Below, in pieces: positions 41,919 through 51,073 of a stretch of 64,000 nt of DNA. The first letter of the stretch is position 1; every line of letters begins with the position of its first letter. A model generated the notes under the pieces. It worked only from the letters and a program-made list of their open reading frames with translations. It did not search any database and was not told the origin of the DNA. The DNA is from Scatosoma sp900555925 (lineage in GTDB: Bacteria > Bacillota > Clostridia > Christensenellales > Borkfalkiaceae). Position numbers and translations under genes: made by a program. The stretch lies in the NCBI GenBank assembly GCA_959603585.1, contig CAUGYD010000003.1:1-64000 (forward strand), read 5' to 3'.

Positions 41919-43723
41919 GCTTTTTCCTCCTTGTGCTGAGAGCGATAAATTTCCCGATATACGGAACAATTTTCCAAAAGCTCCTCTTGCGTGCCGATTC
42001 CCGCCGTTTTTCCGTCATCCAGAACGACGATTTTATCCGCTCCGTTCATAGCGGAAGTGCGTTGGGAAACCACGAACACCGTCGGGGAATAGTCGAGATT
42101 TTTGAGCGCTTTTCTGAGCGCCGCGTCCGTCGCGTAATCGAGCGCGGAAGCCGAATCGTCCAGAATGAGAATCTCGGGCCGCCGCACCAGCGCGCGGGCA
42201 ATCGTCAGGCGCTGTTTCTGTCCGCCCGAAAAATTGCGGCCGCCCTGCTCTACGGGCGCATCCAGCCCGCCCTTGTCCTCTATCACTTTATCCGCCTGCG
42301 CCGCTTTCGCCGCGAGCATCAATTCTTCGTCCGTCGCGTCCGCCTTTCCCCAAAGCAGATTCTCCCGAATCGTCCCCTTAAAGAGGAGCGCCTTTTGCGG
42401 CACTACCCCGATTTTCTCCCGAAGCGCCTTCGGGTCGTAAGCGCGCACGTCCTTTCCCGCGACCTTCACGCTCCCTTCCGTCACGTCGTAAAAGTGCGGC
42501 ACGAGATTGACGAGCGTCGTCTTTCCCGAACCCGTCCCGCCGATGACCCCCACCGTCTCCCCGCGCTTCAAGCAAAAATCGATATCGGTGAGCGCGTTTT
42601 CCCCGCCCCCCTGATAGCGCATGCTCACGTGGTCGAATTCGATAAAAGCGGCAGAATCGGCAGAATTGACCGAATCGGCAGAATCGGACGCGAGTGCTCC
42701 GCTCCTTTCCGCTTGCTTTTCCGATTCAAAATCCGAGGACGGAAAAAGCTGCAAGGAGCTTTCCATGACGAGCACGCCCTCGATACGGCTGCCGCACGCG
42801 GCCGATTTCGTAACGGTAATGATGAGATTGGCGAGCTTAATGAGCTCGACGAGAATCTGAGACATGAGATTGTAAAGTGCCAGAACGTTGCCCTGCGAAA
42901 TGTGCCCCGAATTGACGCGGAGCGCACCCACATAGATGAGTACGACGATCGCCACGTTGATGAGGGCATAAGTAAGGGGATTCATGAGGGCGCTGATGCC
43001 GCCTACAAACTTCTGACTTTTCGTAAGCGCCCCGTTGCGACGGGAAAACAGTTGCTTTTCGTCCTCCTCCTTGCAAAACGCGCGGAGGACTCTGGCGCCC
43101 GTCAGATTTTCGCGGGTAGAGAGCAGAACTTTATCCAGCTTCGCCTGAGATTTTTTATAGAGCGGCATGCACACGAGCATGATCGCAAACACGACGGCGG
43201 CAAGGACGGGAATCGCGCCCGCAAACACGAGAGCCGAAGTCGGGTCGATGAAAAACGCCATGATCATGGCTCCGAATACGATGAAGGGCGAACGCAAAAA
43301 GAGACGCAGAACCATATTGATTCCCGCCTGCAACTGATTGACGTCGTTGGTCATTCTCGTCAGCATGGCCGAAGTACCCAGCTTATCCATATCCGAATAA
43401 CTCAGGGACTGCAATTTTCCGAACAGCGCCTTTCTCACCTGAGCGGACACGCCGGCGGCGGCCTTTGCGGCAAAATACTGTGCCGTCACCGAACAGGCCA
43501 ATCCGACCAGCCCGAACGCGCAAAGCACGAGGCACATGGAAACGATATAGGAACGATCCGCGTTCGGGTATCCGCCGTCCACGTATGCCCCCAAGCCCTT
43601 ATCGACGATCAAAGAGACGATGACGGGCACGATCAGTTCAAACGACGCTTCCAGAAGTTTGAACAGCGGGCCGAGAATGCTCTGTACCTTATATGGCTTG
43701 AAATAGGGTAGAATTTTTTTCAT
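41915..43723 (-). CDS. ABC exporter half-transporter, degenerate ATP site
   Basis: 602 residues: transmembrane domain and ATPase with Walker A GGTGSGKTT, signature FSGGQ. Walker B has Asp in place of the catalytic Glu (ILILDDSAS), and the H-loop His is Gln (VSQRTSA). It pairs with the canonical subunit downstream. A low-complexity Ser/Ala/Asp insert (SADSVNSADSAAF, about residues 345-358) precedes the ATPase. The operon is this gene, its partner and the ClC gene, from the promoter at 43779-43807. Confidence 0.9.
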   Translation of the reverse strand: MKKILPYFKPYKVQSILGPLFKLLEASFELIVPVIVSLIVDKGLGAYVDGGYPNADRSYIVSMCLVLCAFGLVGLACSVTAQYFAAKAAAGVSAQVRKALFGKLQSLSYSDMDKLGTSAMLTRMTNDVNQLQAGINMVLRLFLRSPFIVFGAMIMAFFIDPTSALVFAGAIPVLAAVVFAIMLVCMPLYKKSQAKLDKVLLSTRENLTGARVLRAFCKEEDEKQLFSRRNGALTKSQKFVGGISALMNPLTYALINVAIVVLIYVGALRVNSGHISQGNVLALYNLMSQILVELIKLANLIITVTKSAACGSRIEGVLVMESSLQLFPSSDFESEKQAERSGALASDSADSVNSADSAAFIEFDHVSMRYQGGGENALTDIDFCLKRGETVGVIGGTGSGKTTLVNLVPHFYDVTEGSVKVAGKDVRAYDPKALREKIGVVPQKALLFKGTIRENLLWGKADATDEELMLAAKAAQADKVIEDKGGLDAPVEQGGRNFSGGQKQRLTIARALVRRPEILILDDSASALDYATDAALRKALKNLDYSPTVFVVSQRTSAMNGADKIVVLDDGKTAGIGTQEELLENCSVYREIYRSQHKEEKA

Positions 43724-43778
43724 AATCTTTCTTTATCCATTGTTTTACCGCACGAAAGGAGCTTTACGGTATCGATTC

Positions 43779-43807
43779 ATTATAGCATGCTTAACGGGAA
43801 AAATCAA
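43779..43807 (-). promoter_or_regulatory. Promoter of the ABC-ClC operon
   Basis: TTGATT (43802-43807) and perfect TATAAT (43779-43784) with a 17-bp spacer on the minus strand. Confidence 0.78.
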
Positions 43808-43823
43808 GAATTTCCGACCGAAC

Positions 43824-43858
43824 AAAAAGAGCGGAGAGAATTTTCTCCCGCTCTTTTT
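43824..43858 (-). terminator. Terminator after the gene at 43897
   Basis: Stem AAAAAGAGCGG...CCGCTCTTTTT with an A/T-rich inner part, T tracts on both strands. It lies between the membrane protein gene and the ABC operon promoter. Confidence 0.78.
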
Positions 43859-43896
43859 TGAGCGCCTATCCTATACGCAGGGGCGTTTAAGCCGCG

Positions 43897-44868
43897 TCAA
43901 TCGACGAAATGCGAATATAATTCCCTATATGCCCGAATTTTCAGCAGTCTTTCCCCGTCCTCCGTCGAAGACAAATCCTCGTTGTCGCGATTGATTCGAC
44001 GGGCGTTCACCAGTTTGTTGGTAAAAATCCCGAACGCGACGAAACAGCCGACGGCGAGAACGCCGAACACCGCCGTGAGAACGGGAAACAACATATCGGG
44101 ACGGGTGTTTATCCGAAGCCCGAAAACGGCCGTGCAGACGACAAAAATGAGAAGGGGGATTCCCGTCCCGATTACTTTTTTCAGGGCGGACGAAATGCGC
44201 GCCTTCAAAATCGCGCGCCGTTTTTTCTGCTTGCTCTCCACTTCCTTCGCCAGCGGACCTTCTTCCGCTTCGAGCTCCGCGATCCGCTTTTCAAACATGC
44301 CGCGGTAATTTGCTTTGAGCTTTTCCACCGCTCCGTCGCCGAGGTCGTTTTCCAGACTGTCGTAGCCCGTCTCCGCATATTCTTCCGCGAGAATGTCGGG
44401 CTCGGAAAAATCGGAGGTCCTGGCGCGCCAATATCCGACGGCGGCGTCCGCGGCTTCCTCGTCCAACGGCAGAGCCTTTTCAAATTTCAGTTCCGCGGCT
44501 TTGAAACTGCCCGACAGAAGGAGCTCTTCCCCTTCCTCGCAAAGGCGCTTATATTCCGCCCTGCGGGCCGCTTCCTCCGCTTCCTTTTTCTTGCGGAGCG
44601 CAATCGCTTCCTCGGGCGTCAGATTGACGAGATCCTCGTCATCCTCCTCCAATTCGGGAAATTCAAAGGAGACTTCCTCCTCGGGTTCCGCTTCCGGATC
44701 TTCGAGACTTTCCGTCAGCTCGCCTTCCAATACGGAATCCTCTTCCGTCTCCGGAGGCGTCTCTTTCGCTCCCTCCGAAAGTTCGTCCGTTACGTCCACA
44801 TAACCGTCCTTTGTCTTTTTCAGGCGGATACCTCTCGAGTATTCGTCGTCGATAATTCTTTCTTCCAT
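43897..44868 (-). CDS. Acidic membrane protein with TPR-like segment
   Basis: 323 residues. The N-terminal ~110 are very acidic and probably disordered. A helical segment follows (KRLCEEGEELLLSGSFKAAELKFEKALPLDEE) that looks like a tetratricopeptide repeat. Two membrane helices lie near 245-300. ATG 44868 follows GGGAG. It starts 15 bases after ispE and is probably co-transcribed. Function unknown. Confidence 0.72.
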   Translation of the reverse strand: MEERIIDDEYSRGIRLKKTKDGYVDVTDELSEGAKETPPETEEDSVLEGELTESLEDPEAEPEEEVSFEFPELEEDDEDLVNLTPEEAIALRKKKEAEEAARRAEYKRLCEEGEELLLSGSFKAAELKFEKALPLDEEAADAAVGYWRARTSDFSEPDILAEEYAETGYDSLENDLGDGAVEKLKANYRGMFEKRIAELEAEEGPLAKEVESKQKKRRAILKARISSALKKVIGTGIPLLIFVVCTAVFGLRINTRPDMLFPVLTAVFGVLAVGCFVAFGIFTNKLVNARRINRDNEDLSSTEDGERLLKIRAYRELYSHFVD

Positions 44869-44882
44869 AGCTTGTCTCCCGT

Positions 44883-45812
44883 TTATTCCTCGTCTGAGGA
44901 TAATTCCCGTTCCTCGTCCGTCAGCGCGAACGGCGAACGGAACGACTTTTTCTTTTCCTTCGGCACGACCGTCTTTACCGTATACGTGCGAAATTTGCCC
45001 CTGTAACGGCTGCGCGCCCAATCGCACAGCTCCGCCGTCTCGAACAAAGCGAAAACTCCGCTGCCCGATCCCGTCATGCAGGCTCCGAGAGGAGAAAAAC
45101 TCCGCGCCTCTTCAAGCGCCGTCTCCACATCCTCGTTCAACCTTGCGGCAGCGGGATAAAGCGCGTTGGATAATCCCCTGCCCAAGCCTTCCGAGTCGCC
45201 TTTCAGGAACGCCCCGAGACAATTTTCCGTGGAAGGGGCAATCCTTTCCCCCTCGTCGCAAGCCTTATAGCACGCTCCCGCCGAAACGGGCGTCCGCGGA
45301 CAAATCAAAAAAAGATTCAAGGGACGTTCGGGCGCAGGCAGAGGAGTGAGCTTCTCGCCCCGACCCTGCATGCGGCAATAGCCGCCGTTCAGCATATATC
45401 GGGTATCGCTGCCGAGGGAATCCGCAATTTCGCAAAGCGCTCTTTCGTCGTCCGCGCCGTAAAGCCGCGCAAGTCCCGAAAGCACGCCCGCGGCATCGGC
45501 GGACGAACCGCCGAGTCCCGCGCCTATCGGGATATTTTTATACACGGTTATATCCGCGCCCTTGGTGGAAAAGCGGCGCACAAAGGCTTCGCCTGCCCGA
45601 AAAGCATTGTTTTGTTCGGGCGGAATCCCCTCGCTGTCCATGCCGTGCATGGATACGGAAATCAGGTTATCTTTACGCTTTTTCACGCACACGAGGTCGT
45701 AAAGATTTATGCTCGCTACGAGGGAATCGATGAGGTGATACCCGCCCGCCGTCCCCACGACGTCCAGCGTCAAATTGACTTTTGCATACGATTTTACTTT
45801 TACGGTATTCAT
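44883..45812 (-). CDS. ispE: 4-diphosphocytidyl-2-C-methyl-D-erythritol kinase
   Basis: GHMP kinase of the MEP pathway to isoprenoids. 309 residues. SYAKVNLTLDV at the N-terminus, the ATP loop PIGAGLGGSSADAAGVL, and LGACMTGSGSGVFALF near the C-terminus, all diagnostic. A short charged tail is added. Its promoter is at 45869-45897. Confidence 0.95.
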   Translation of the reverse strand: MNTVKVKSYAKVNLTLDVVGTAGGYHLIDSLVASINLYDLVCVKKRKDNLISVSMHGMDSEGIPPEQNNAFRAGEAFVRRFSTKGADITVYKNIPIGAGLGGSSADAAGVLSGLARLYGADDERALCEIADSLGSDTRYMLNGGYCRMQGRGEKLTPLPAPERPLNLFLICPRTPVSAGACYKACDEGERIAPSTENCLGAFLKGDSEGLGRGLSNALYPAAARLNEDVETALEEARSFSPLGACMTGSGSGVFALFETAELCDWARSRYRGKFRTYTVKTVVPKEKKKSFRSPFALTDEERELSSDEE

Positions 45813-45868
45813 GCGCGGTTTCCGAGGACAGCGGCGAGGAAATCCCCGCCGCCGAAATTTCTGTTTCT

Positions 45869-45897
45869 ATTGTACCATACTTTTCCCCAAATTTCAA
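45869..45897 (-). promoter_or_regulatory. Promoter of ispE
   Basis: TTGAAA (45892-45897) and TACAAT (45869-45874) with a 17-bp spacer on the minus strand. Confidence 0.7.
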
Positions 45898-46066
45898 GAT
45901 TTTAGAAGGATTTTGCGAAACTTTTTCCCGTTTTTCGATTTTTTCCGGTTTTCAGCCGTTTTTTACGCGAAAATTTTACCCGTTAATGCACGCATTATAC
46001 CGCTATTTTTCCGCAAAATCCTTCGGCCGCGCTTCCGCGCTTCGGCGTTTTATCCCGCTTTTTCAA

Positions 46067-47566
46067 TCAATTATCCGCCGTCTTTTGGCGATAAATAAAG
46101 ATTCGCTCCCCCTCTTTCACGGGGAATTTCAGTTCGGGATTGCTCTTTTCCACCTCCTCGGGCGGACGGCGGAGCTGCTTGGAAATTTCCCACAATCCGT
46201 CGCCCGCGCGGGGAATGAATATGGATATTGCACTATCGTTTTCCTTATACGCTTCCCCTTCTTCGATTTCCGAAATATATTCCGCCGTCGTCTCCTTATA
46301 CAGCTTCAACGTCACCTTCAACGTAGCTTCCGCCTCCGCTTCCCCCTCGCGGCGCTGGCGGACGCTCAGGCCGCAGACGGTGGCTTCCGCTTCGGCGATA
46401 TAGCCTTCCTCGAATTTGACGGGAAACAGGAAGGGCAAAGAGAGCTCCGCGCTGCGGTGCACGCCGTCCGGATCGCAGAGAATGACGTCCGCAAAAACCG
46501 CGCCTTCCGCTTCCCCGCCGTTCTCGCCGCGCTTGCACGAAATCTCCGCCCGCGGCAGCACCGCCGCCTGCAACGCCGAGGAATAATCTATCGGAACCGA
46601 TAAAGACGCAGAACCGCTCACCCGCTCGGTAAAACGGAGAATATCCGCAACGTATCTGCACTTCTTCGCGTCTTTTTTATAAGTAATCTCACATTCGGGC
46701 GAAAATACGTCCTCGCAGGCGGGAAGCTCGTCGCGGATATACAATTCGCAATCCGCACTCAGAATAAATTCCGCGTCGATCTTGCACTTCCCCTTTTCTT
46801 CGTCCGTCCCCGCCGTGAGCACGGCCGATTTCACGTGCACTTTCGCGGACGCGGGAAGTTTCGGCATCGATTCGTCGCAGGGAATTTCCAGACGGAAGGG
46901 AATCAGGCGCTCGTACGAGCACAAGGACAGGTCGCTCTTTAACGCACAGATGTTCAGACTGATTTCCCCCGAAACGGAAATCTGTCCCGCTTCCGCACCG
47001 ACATAGCTCACGCACACGTTTTCGCTGTGCATCAGAATGTCGCCTATGTAATCCGTCTCAAATTCGTCCTCCGTTTCCGATTCTCCCGAAACACATACCG
47101 TCTTGACGATCGACTGCGGACATTTTTTCGATACGAGCCCTTCTCCGTCCGAAAGATACTCCGCCTGCGCCGTCCCGTATACGGAAATATCGGCCCCGAT
47201 AATTACGGAAATATACAGTCCCGAACCCTCCCGACGATAAGACACGTTATCCGTGTTCAGTTCCGCCCGCGCAAAACACGCCGGCGTCACCGCCTCGGAT
47301 TCCGCACGGTGGGAAAACTCGGCGCCGCGCTCGGCACGGCAGACCTTGCGTTCGGCATCCTCGTATACGATGTTCAAAAAGAGCTTGCCGTTATAGCGAA
47401 CCTCCCCGTCCGCACAAGTACATTCAGTGGGCACCGCCTTCGCGTAAATGGCGAGTATACCGGAAATTTCACTCCCCGGCAGACGGCACTCGACGATGGA
47501 CTGACTGCCCGTGCGGCAGATTTCCGTCGTATAGCGATAAGTTTCGAAATGCGGTTTTATAGACAT
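46067..47566 (-). CDS. sipL: SipL-type spore morphogenesis protein (DUF3794 + LysM)
   Basis: 499 residues. Repeated SPOCS/DUF3794 units fill most of the length (for example ECRLPGSEISGILAIYAKAV). The C-terminal ~50 residues are a LysM motif (GDGLWEISKQLRRPPEEVEK). This is the architecture of clostridial SipL, which binds SpoIVA through its LysM domain to build the coat and cortex. Length agrees. A sigma-E-type promoter precedes it, as expected for a mother-cell gene. The symbol is given by architecture, not by a search. Confidence 0.82.
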   Translation of the reverse strand: MSIKPHFETYRYTTEICRTGSQSIVECRLPGSEISGILAIYAKAVPTECTCADGEVRYNGKLFLNIVYEDAERKVCRAERGAEFSHRAESEAVTPACFARAELNTDNVSYRREGSGLYISVIIGADISVYGTAQAEYLSDGEGLVSKKCPQSIVKTVCVSGESETEDEFETDYIGDILMHSENVCVSYVGAEAGQISVSGEISLNICALKSDLSLCSYERLIPFRLEIPCDESMPKLPASAKVHVKSAVLTAGTDEEKGKCKIDAEFILSADCELYIRDELPACEDVFSPECEITYKKDAKKCRYVADILRFTERVSGSASLSVPIDYSSALQAAVLPRAEISCKRGENGGEAEGAVFADVILCDPDGVHRSAELSLPFLFPVKFEEGYIAEAEATVCGLSVRQRREGEAEAEATLKVTLKLYKETTAEYISEIEEGEAYKENDSAISIFIPRAGDGLWEISKQLRRPPEEVEKSNPELKFPVKEGERIFIYRQKTADN

Positions 47567-47602
47567 TTTGCTTTTACCCCGTTTGTTTTCTGTTGCCTTA
47601 TC

Positions 47603-47631
47603 ATTTTATGTGCCGCAAATCCGATTTATGA
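47603..47631 (-). promoter_or_regulatory. Sigma-E-type promoter of sipL
   Basis: On the minus strand TCATAAA (47625-47631) and CATAAAAT (47603-47610, one mismatch to CATACAAT) with a 14-bp spacer, the same spacing as at yqfC. Confidence 0.68.
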
Positions 47632-47694
47632 CTTTCCCGAGAGAAAAATCCCCGCAAGTTTTTCGGCTTTTTGTCGAAAGAGAAAAAAGCATGC

Positions 47695-47722
47695 AAAAAG
47701 TCCGTCGGAAAACCCGACGGAC
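47695..47722 (-). terminator. Terminator of the veg-like gene
   Basis: GTCCGTCGG pairs with CCGACGGAC around a 5-base loop, followed by TTTTT on the minus strand. The stretch between this and the veg-like stop (47723-47898) holds no gene I can support. Confidence 0.8.
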
Positions 47723-47898
47723 CTGAACAGATACCTCTTTCGGAATCATTTTTCTTTGGCCGACAAGTTTTAACGATTTCTTTCCTTGCCGATTGTTTTC
47801 TTTTGCTCGTTATTATCTTTCGTCGATTGAATTCCCATCGTTCTCTTCCGTTAATCGCTGCATTTCTTTTTCGCCGTTTTTCGTCGCAGTTTTCTGAA

Positions 47899-48141
47899 TT
47901 ACTGTATCTGTTTGATTTTGACGCTGCCGCAGAGCACGTCGGAATAAGAGTACGCCGTCTTGCCCAAAAAATCATCGTCGTCGGGCTTCACTGTAAACAG
48001 TGCGGGATAAATTCCCGACAGTACGCCCGAATAGCTCAAAATTTTGTTTCTGCCCAGATTTACACGTACCGCTACGTGCTTATAGGAGCAGTCCTTTACC
48101 ATTTGTTTGATGTCCGCTATGTTTTTGGTAGGCTTAATCAT
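47899..48141 (-). CDS. veg: Veg family protein
   Basis: 80 residues. HVAVRVNLGRNKILSYSGVL, then YPALFTVK and YSYSDVLCGSVKI, match the Veg pattern (GR-K---SGIL--TYPS-FVI ... YSY-DVLT). In Bacillus Veg is abundant in vegetative cells and promotes biofilm matrix expression. ATG 48141 lacks a clear ribosome site; a TTG at 48162 is an alternative. A CATAAT six bases before the ATG suggests a possible leaderless mRNA. Confidence 0.68.
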   Translation of the reverse strand: MIKPTKNIADIKQMVKDCSYKHVAVRVNLGRNKILSYSGVLSGIYPALFTVKPDDDDFLGKTAYSYSDVLCGSVKIKQIQ

Positions 48142-48189
48142 ACGCTTATTATGCGCTTTCAAAGCCCTTTTTATACCAAAATCTGCCAG

Positions 48190-51018
48190 CTATTTTTTTG
48201 CGAGCACCTTTTTCAAGAACTGTCCCGTATAGCTCTTTTTTACTTTCGCGACCTCTTCGGGCGTGCCCGTGCAGACGACCGTTCCGCCGCCCGCACCCCC
48301 TTCGGGGCCTAAATCGACGATATAATCCGCCGTCTTGATGACGTCGAGATTATGCTCGATGACCAGCACGGTATTCCCGCCCGAACGGAGCTTCAACAAA
48401 ATTTTGATCAGTTTATCCACGTCGTAGGTATGCAGCCCCGTCGTCGGCTCGTCGAGAATATAGAAGGTCTTGCCCGTCGAACGCTTGGAAAGCTCGGTGG
48501 CGAGCTTGACGCGCTGCGCCTCGCCGCCCGAAAGAGTAGTCGCACTCTGTCCGAGCTTGACATACCCCAGTCCCACCTCGTTCAGCGTTTTCAGCTTATT
48601 GTAAATGGAGGGAACGGCTTGGAAAAACTCGCAGGCCTCCTCCACGGTCATTTCGAGGACGTCGGAAATGCTCTTTCCTTTATATTTTACCTCCAACGTC
48701 TCGCGGTTATAGCGCTTTCCGCCGCATACCTCGCAGGGCACAAAAATGTCGGGCAAAAAGTGCATCTCTATCTTGATAATGCCGTCTCCGAAACAGTGCT
48801 CGCACCGACCGCCCGAAACGTTGAACGAAAACCTGCCCGCCTTATATCCCCGCTCCTGCGCGTCGGGAGTCATGGCGAACAAATCGCGGATCGCGTTGAA
48901 TACGCCCGTATACGTGGCGGGGTTGCTCCGAGGCGTCCGCCCGATGGGGGACTGGTCTATCGCGATGACCTTGTCGAAATATTCCACGCCCTCTATTTTG
49001 TCGAAATTGCCGAGCGGCTGACGCGCACCGTTCAGGCGATTGGCTAAAACGGGATAGACGATTTCGTTGACAAAGCTGGATTTTCCGCTGCCCGAAACGC
49101 CCGTCACCGCCGTAATCAATCCGACGGGGATACGAATATCGATATTTTTGAGATTGTTCTGCTTGCAGCCGTATACCGTCAGCCACCTGTCGCCCGTCGG
49201 TGTCCTGACCTCGGGCACCTCTATTTTTCTCCGCCCCGCGAGATAGTCGCCCGTAATGGAGCGCGGCTCCGCCATGATGTCCGCCTGCGTTCCGCACGCC
49301 ACGACCTCGCCGCCGTGCACGCCCGCTTTCGGCCCGATGTCCACGATATAGTCGGCGGCTTCTATCGTGTCCTCGTCGTGCTCGACGACAATCAACGTAT
49401 TTCCGAGGTCGCGCAGGCCTTTGAGAGAATTGAGCAACTTTTCGTTATCCCGTTGATGGAGCCCGATACTCGGCTCGTCGAGGATATACAACACGCCCGT
49501 CAGAGCGCTCCCGATCTGCGTCGCCAGCCGAATCCGCTGGGACTCTCCGCCCGACAGCGTATTTGCCGTCCGCGCCAGCGTGAGGTAGTTGAGCCCCACG
49601 TTCCGAAGAAAGCCGATGCGGTTTTTGATTTCCTTGATGATGGCGTCGGCGATCCTGTGTTCGGTTTCCGTCAGAACGAGATTATCCACAAAATCGTAGA
49701 GATTGTCCACCGACATTTCGCACAAATCCCAAATATTTTTCCCGCCGATATAGACGGACAGCGCTTCCTTTTTCAGGCGCTTTCCGCCGCAGGCGGCGCA
49801 GGGCGCCGTGCGCATATATCTTTCGATATCGTATTTCACGCCGTCCGAGGAAGTCTGGGAATAGCGGCGCTGCAAATTGACGACAAAGCCTTCCCACGAC
49901 GTTTTATAACTCCCGCTGAACGAACGGGTATGATAGTTCAAATCGATCTTTTCCCCGCCGTTGCCGTACATCAGCATATCGTAAATCCCCGCGGGCAGGT
50001 CTTTGACGGGCACGTCCATGGAGAAGCCGTAATGCTTAGACAGGGCGGTGAGATACATCTGCGTCTGCGTGGAGGAGTCGAGATTCCAGCCCGAAACGCG
50101 AATCGCGCCCTCGCGGAGCGTCTTGGTCTTATCGGGGCAGATGAGGTCGGGATCTACCGTCTGGCGGAAGCCGAGCCCGAGACATTCGGGGCATGCGCCG
50201 TAGGGCGTATTGAATGAAAACAAACGCGGCTCTATCTCCTCGATGGAAATGCCGCAATCGGGACAGGCATAATTGACGGAATACAGCTCCTCTTTTCCCG
50301 CGCCCGTATCGTCGATGACGACCAGCCCGTCCGCGAGGCGGAGAGCCGTTTCCAAGCTGTCGGTCAGACGCTTCTGGATCCCCGGCTTTACGACGAGGCG
50401 GTCGATAACGACGGAAATATGATGCTTTATGTTCTTTTCCAGCTTGATGTCTTCCTGTAAATCGTAGACGAGTCCGTCTATCTTCACGCGGCCGTAGCCG
50501 CTCTTTTTATAGGAAGCGAGCTCTTTGACGTACTCGCCCTTTCTGCCGCGCACGACGGGCGCGTTGACGAGAATTTTGCTCCCTTCGGGCATGGCCATGA
50601 CTCTGTCTGCGATTTCGTCCACCGTCTGACGGCGGATTTCCCTGCCGCATTTGGGGCAGTGCGGCACTCCCACGCGCGCGAACAAGAGACGGAAATAATC
50701 GTAGATTTCCGTCACCGTGCCCACCGTCGAGCGCGGATTGTGCGAAGTGGTCTTCTGGTCTATGGAAATCGCGGGCGATAAGCCTTCTATGCTCTCCACG
50801 TCCGGCTTTTCCATCTGCCCCAAAAACTGCCGCGCATACGAGGAGAGACTCTCCACATACCGCCGCTGCCCCTCCGCAAAAATCGTGTCGAACGCCAGCG
50901 TCGATTTTCCGCTGCCCGAAAGCCCCGTGAACACCGTCAGGGTATTGCGGGGAATCTTTACGTCGATATTTTTGAGATTGTTTTCCTTTGCGCCTTTTAC
51001 TACGATTTCTTCCTGCAT
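48190..51018 (-). CDS. uvrA: Excinuclease ABC subunit UvrA
   Basis: DNA-damage sensor of nucleotide excision repair. 942 residues with two ABC modules: TGLSGSGKSTLAFDTIFAEG at the start and TGVSGSGKSSFVNEIVYPV in the second half. Two LSGGE signatures and zinc fingers (CPDCG...CPECLGLG; CEHCFGDG...CEVCGGKRY) are present. Normal length. It follows uvrB by 55 bases. Confidence 0.98.
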   Translation of the reverse strand: MQEEIVVKGAKENNLKNIDVKIPRNTLTVFTGLSGSGKSTLAFDTIFAEGQRRYVESLSSYARQFLGQMEKPDVESIEGLSPAISIDQKTTSHNPRSTVGTVTEIYDYFRLLFARVGVPHCPKCGREIRRQTVDEIADRVMAMPEGSKILVNAPVVRGRKGEYVKELASYKKSGYGRVKIDGLVYDLQEDIKLEKNIKHHISVVIDRLVVKPGIQKRLTDSLETALRLADGLVVIDDTGAGKEELYSVNYACPDCGISIEEIEPRLFSFNTPYGACPECLGLGFRQTVDPDLICPDKTKTLREGAIRVSGWNLDSSTQTQMYLTALSKHYGFSMDVPVKDLPAGIYDMLMYGNGGEKIDLNYHTRSFSGSYKTSWEGFVVNLQRRYSQTSSDGVKYDIERYMRTAPCAACGGKRLKKEALSVYIGGKNIWDLCEMSVDNLYDFVDNLVLTETEHRIADAIIKEIKNRIGFLRNVGLNYLTLARTANTLSGGESQRIRLATQIGSALTGVLYILDEPSIGLHQRDNEKLLNSLKGLRDLGNTLIVVEHDEDTIEAADYIVDIGPKAGVHGGEVVACGTQADIMAEPRSITGDYLAGRRKIEVPEVRTPTGDRWLTVYGCKQNNLKNIDIRIPVGLITAVTGVSGSGKSSFVNEIVYPVLANRLNGARQPLGNFDKIEGVEYFDKVIAIDQSPIGRTPRSNPATYTGVFNAIRDLFAMTPDAQERGYKAGRFSFNVSGGRCEHCFGDGIIKIEMHFLPDIFVPCEVCGGKRYNRETLEVKYKGKSISDVLEMTVEEACEFFQAVPSIYNKLKTLNEVGLGYVKLGQSATTLSGGEAQRVKLATELSKRSTGKTFYILDEPTTGLHTYDVDKLIKILLKLRSGGNTVLVIEHNLDVIKTADYIVDLGPEGGAGGGTVVCTGTPEEVAKVKKSYTGQFLKKVLAKK

Positions 51019-51073
51019 ATCCTTAATATCCTTATGCTCCGTCTGTCGTATTTTCCCTTCATTTTCCCGCGCG

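Noticed and set aside
41933..43711. 592-codon frame antisense to an ABC exporter gene
   Set aside because: Codon-bias shadow of a certain gene; the translation is unlike any protein family.
47601..47975. 124-residue minus-strand frame between sipL and the veg-like gene
   Set aside because: It overlaps the veg-like gene, runs through its terminator and the sipL promoter, and has no ribosome site.
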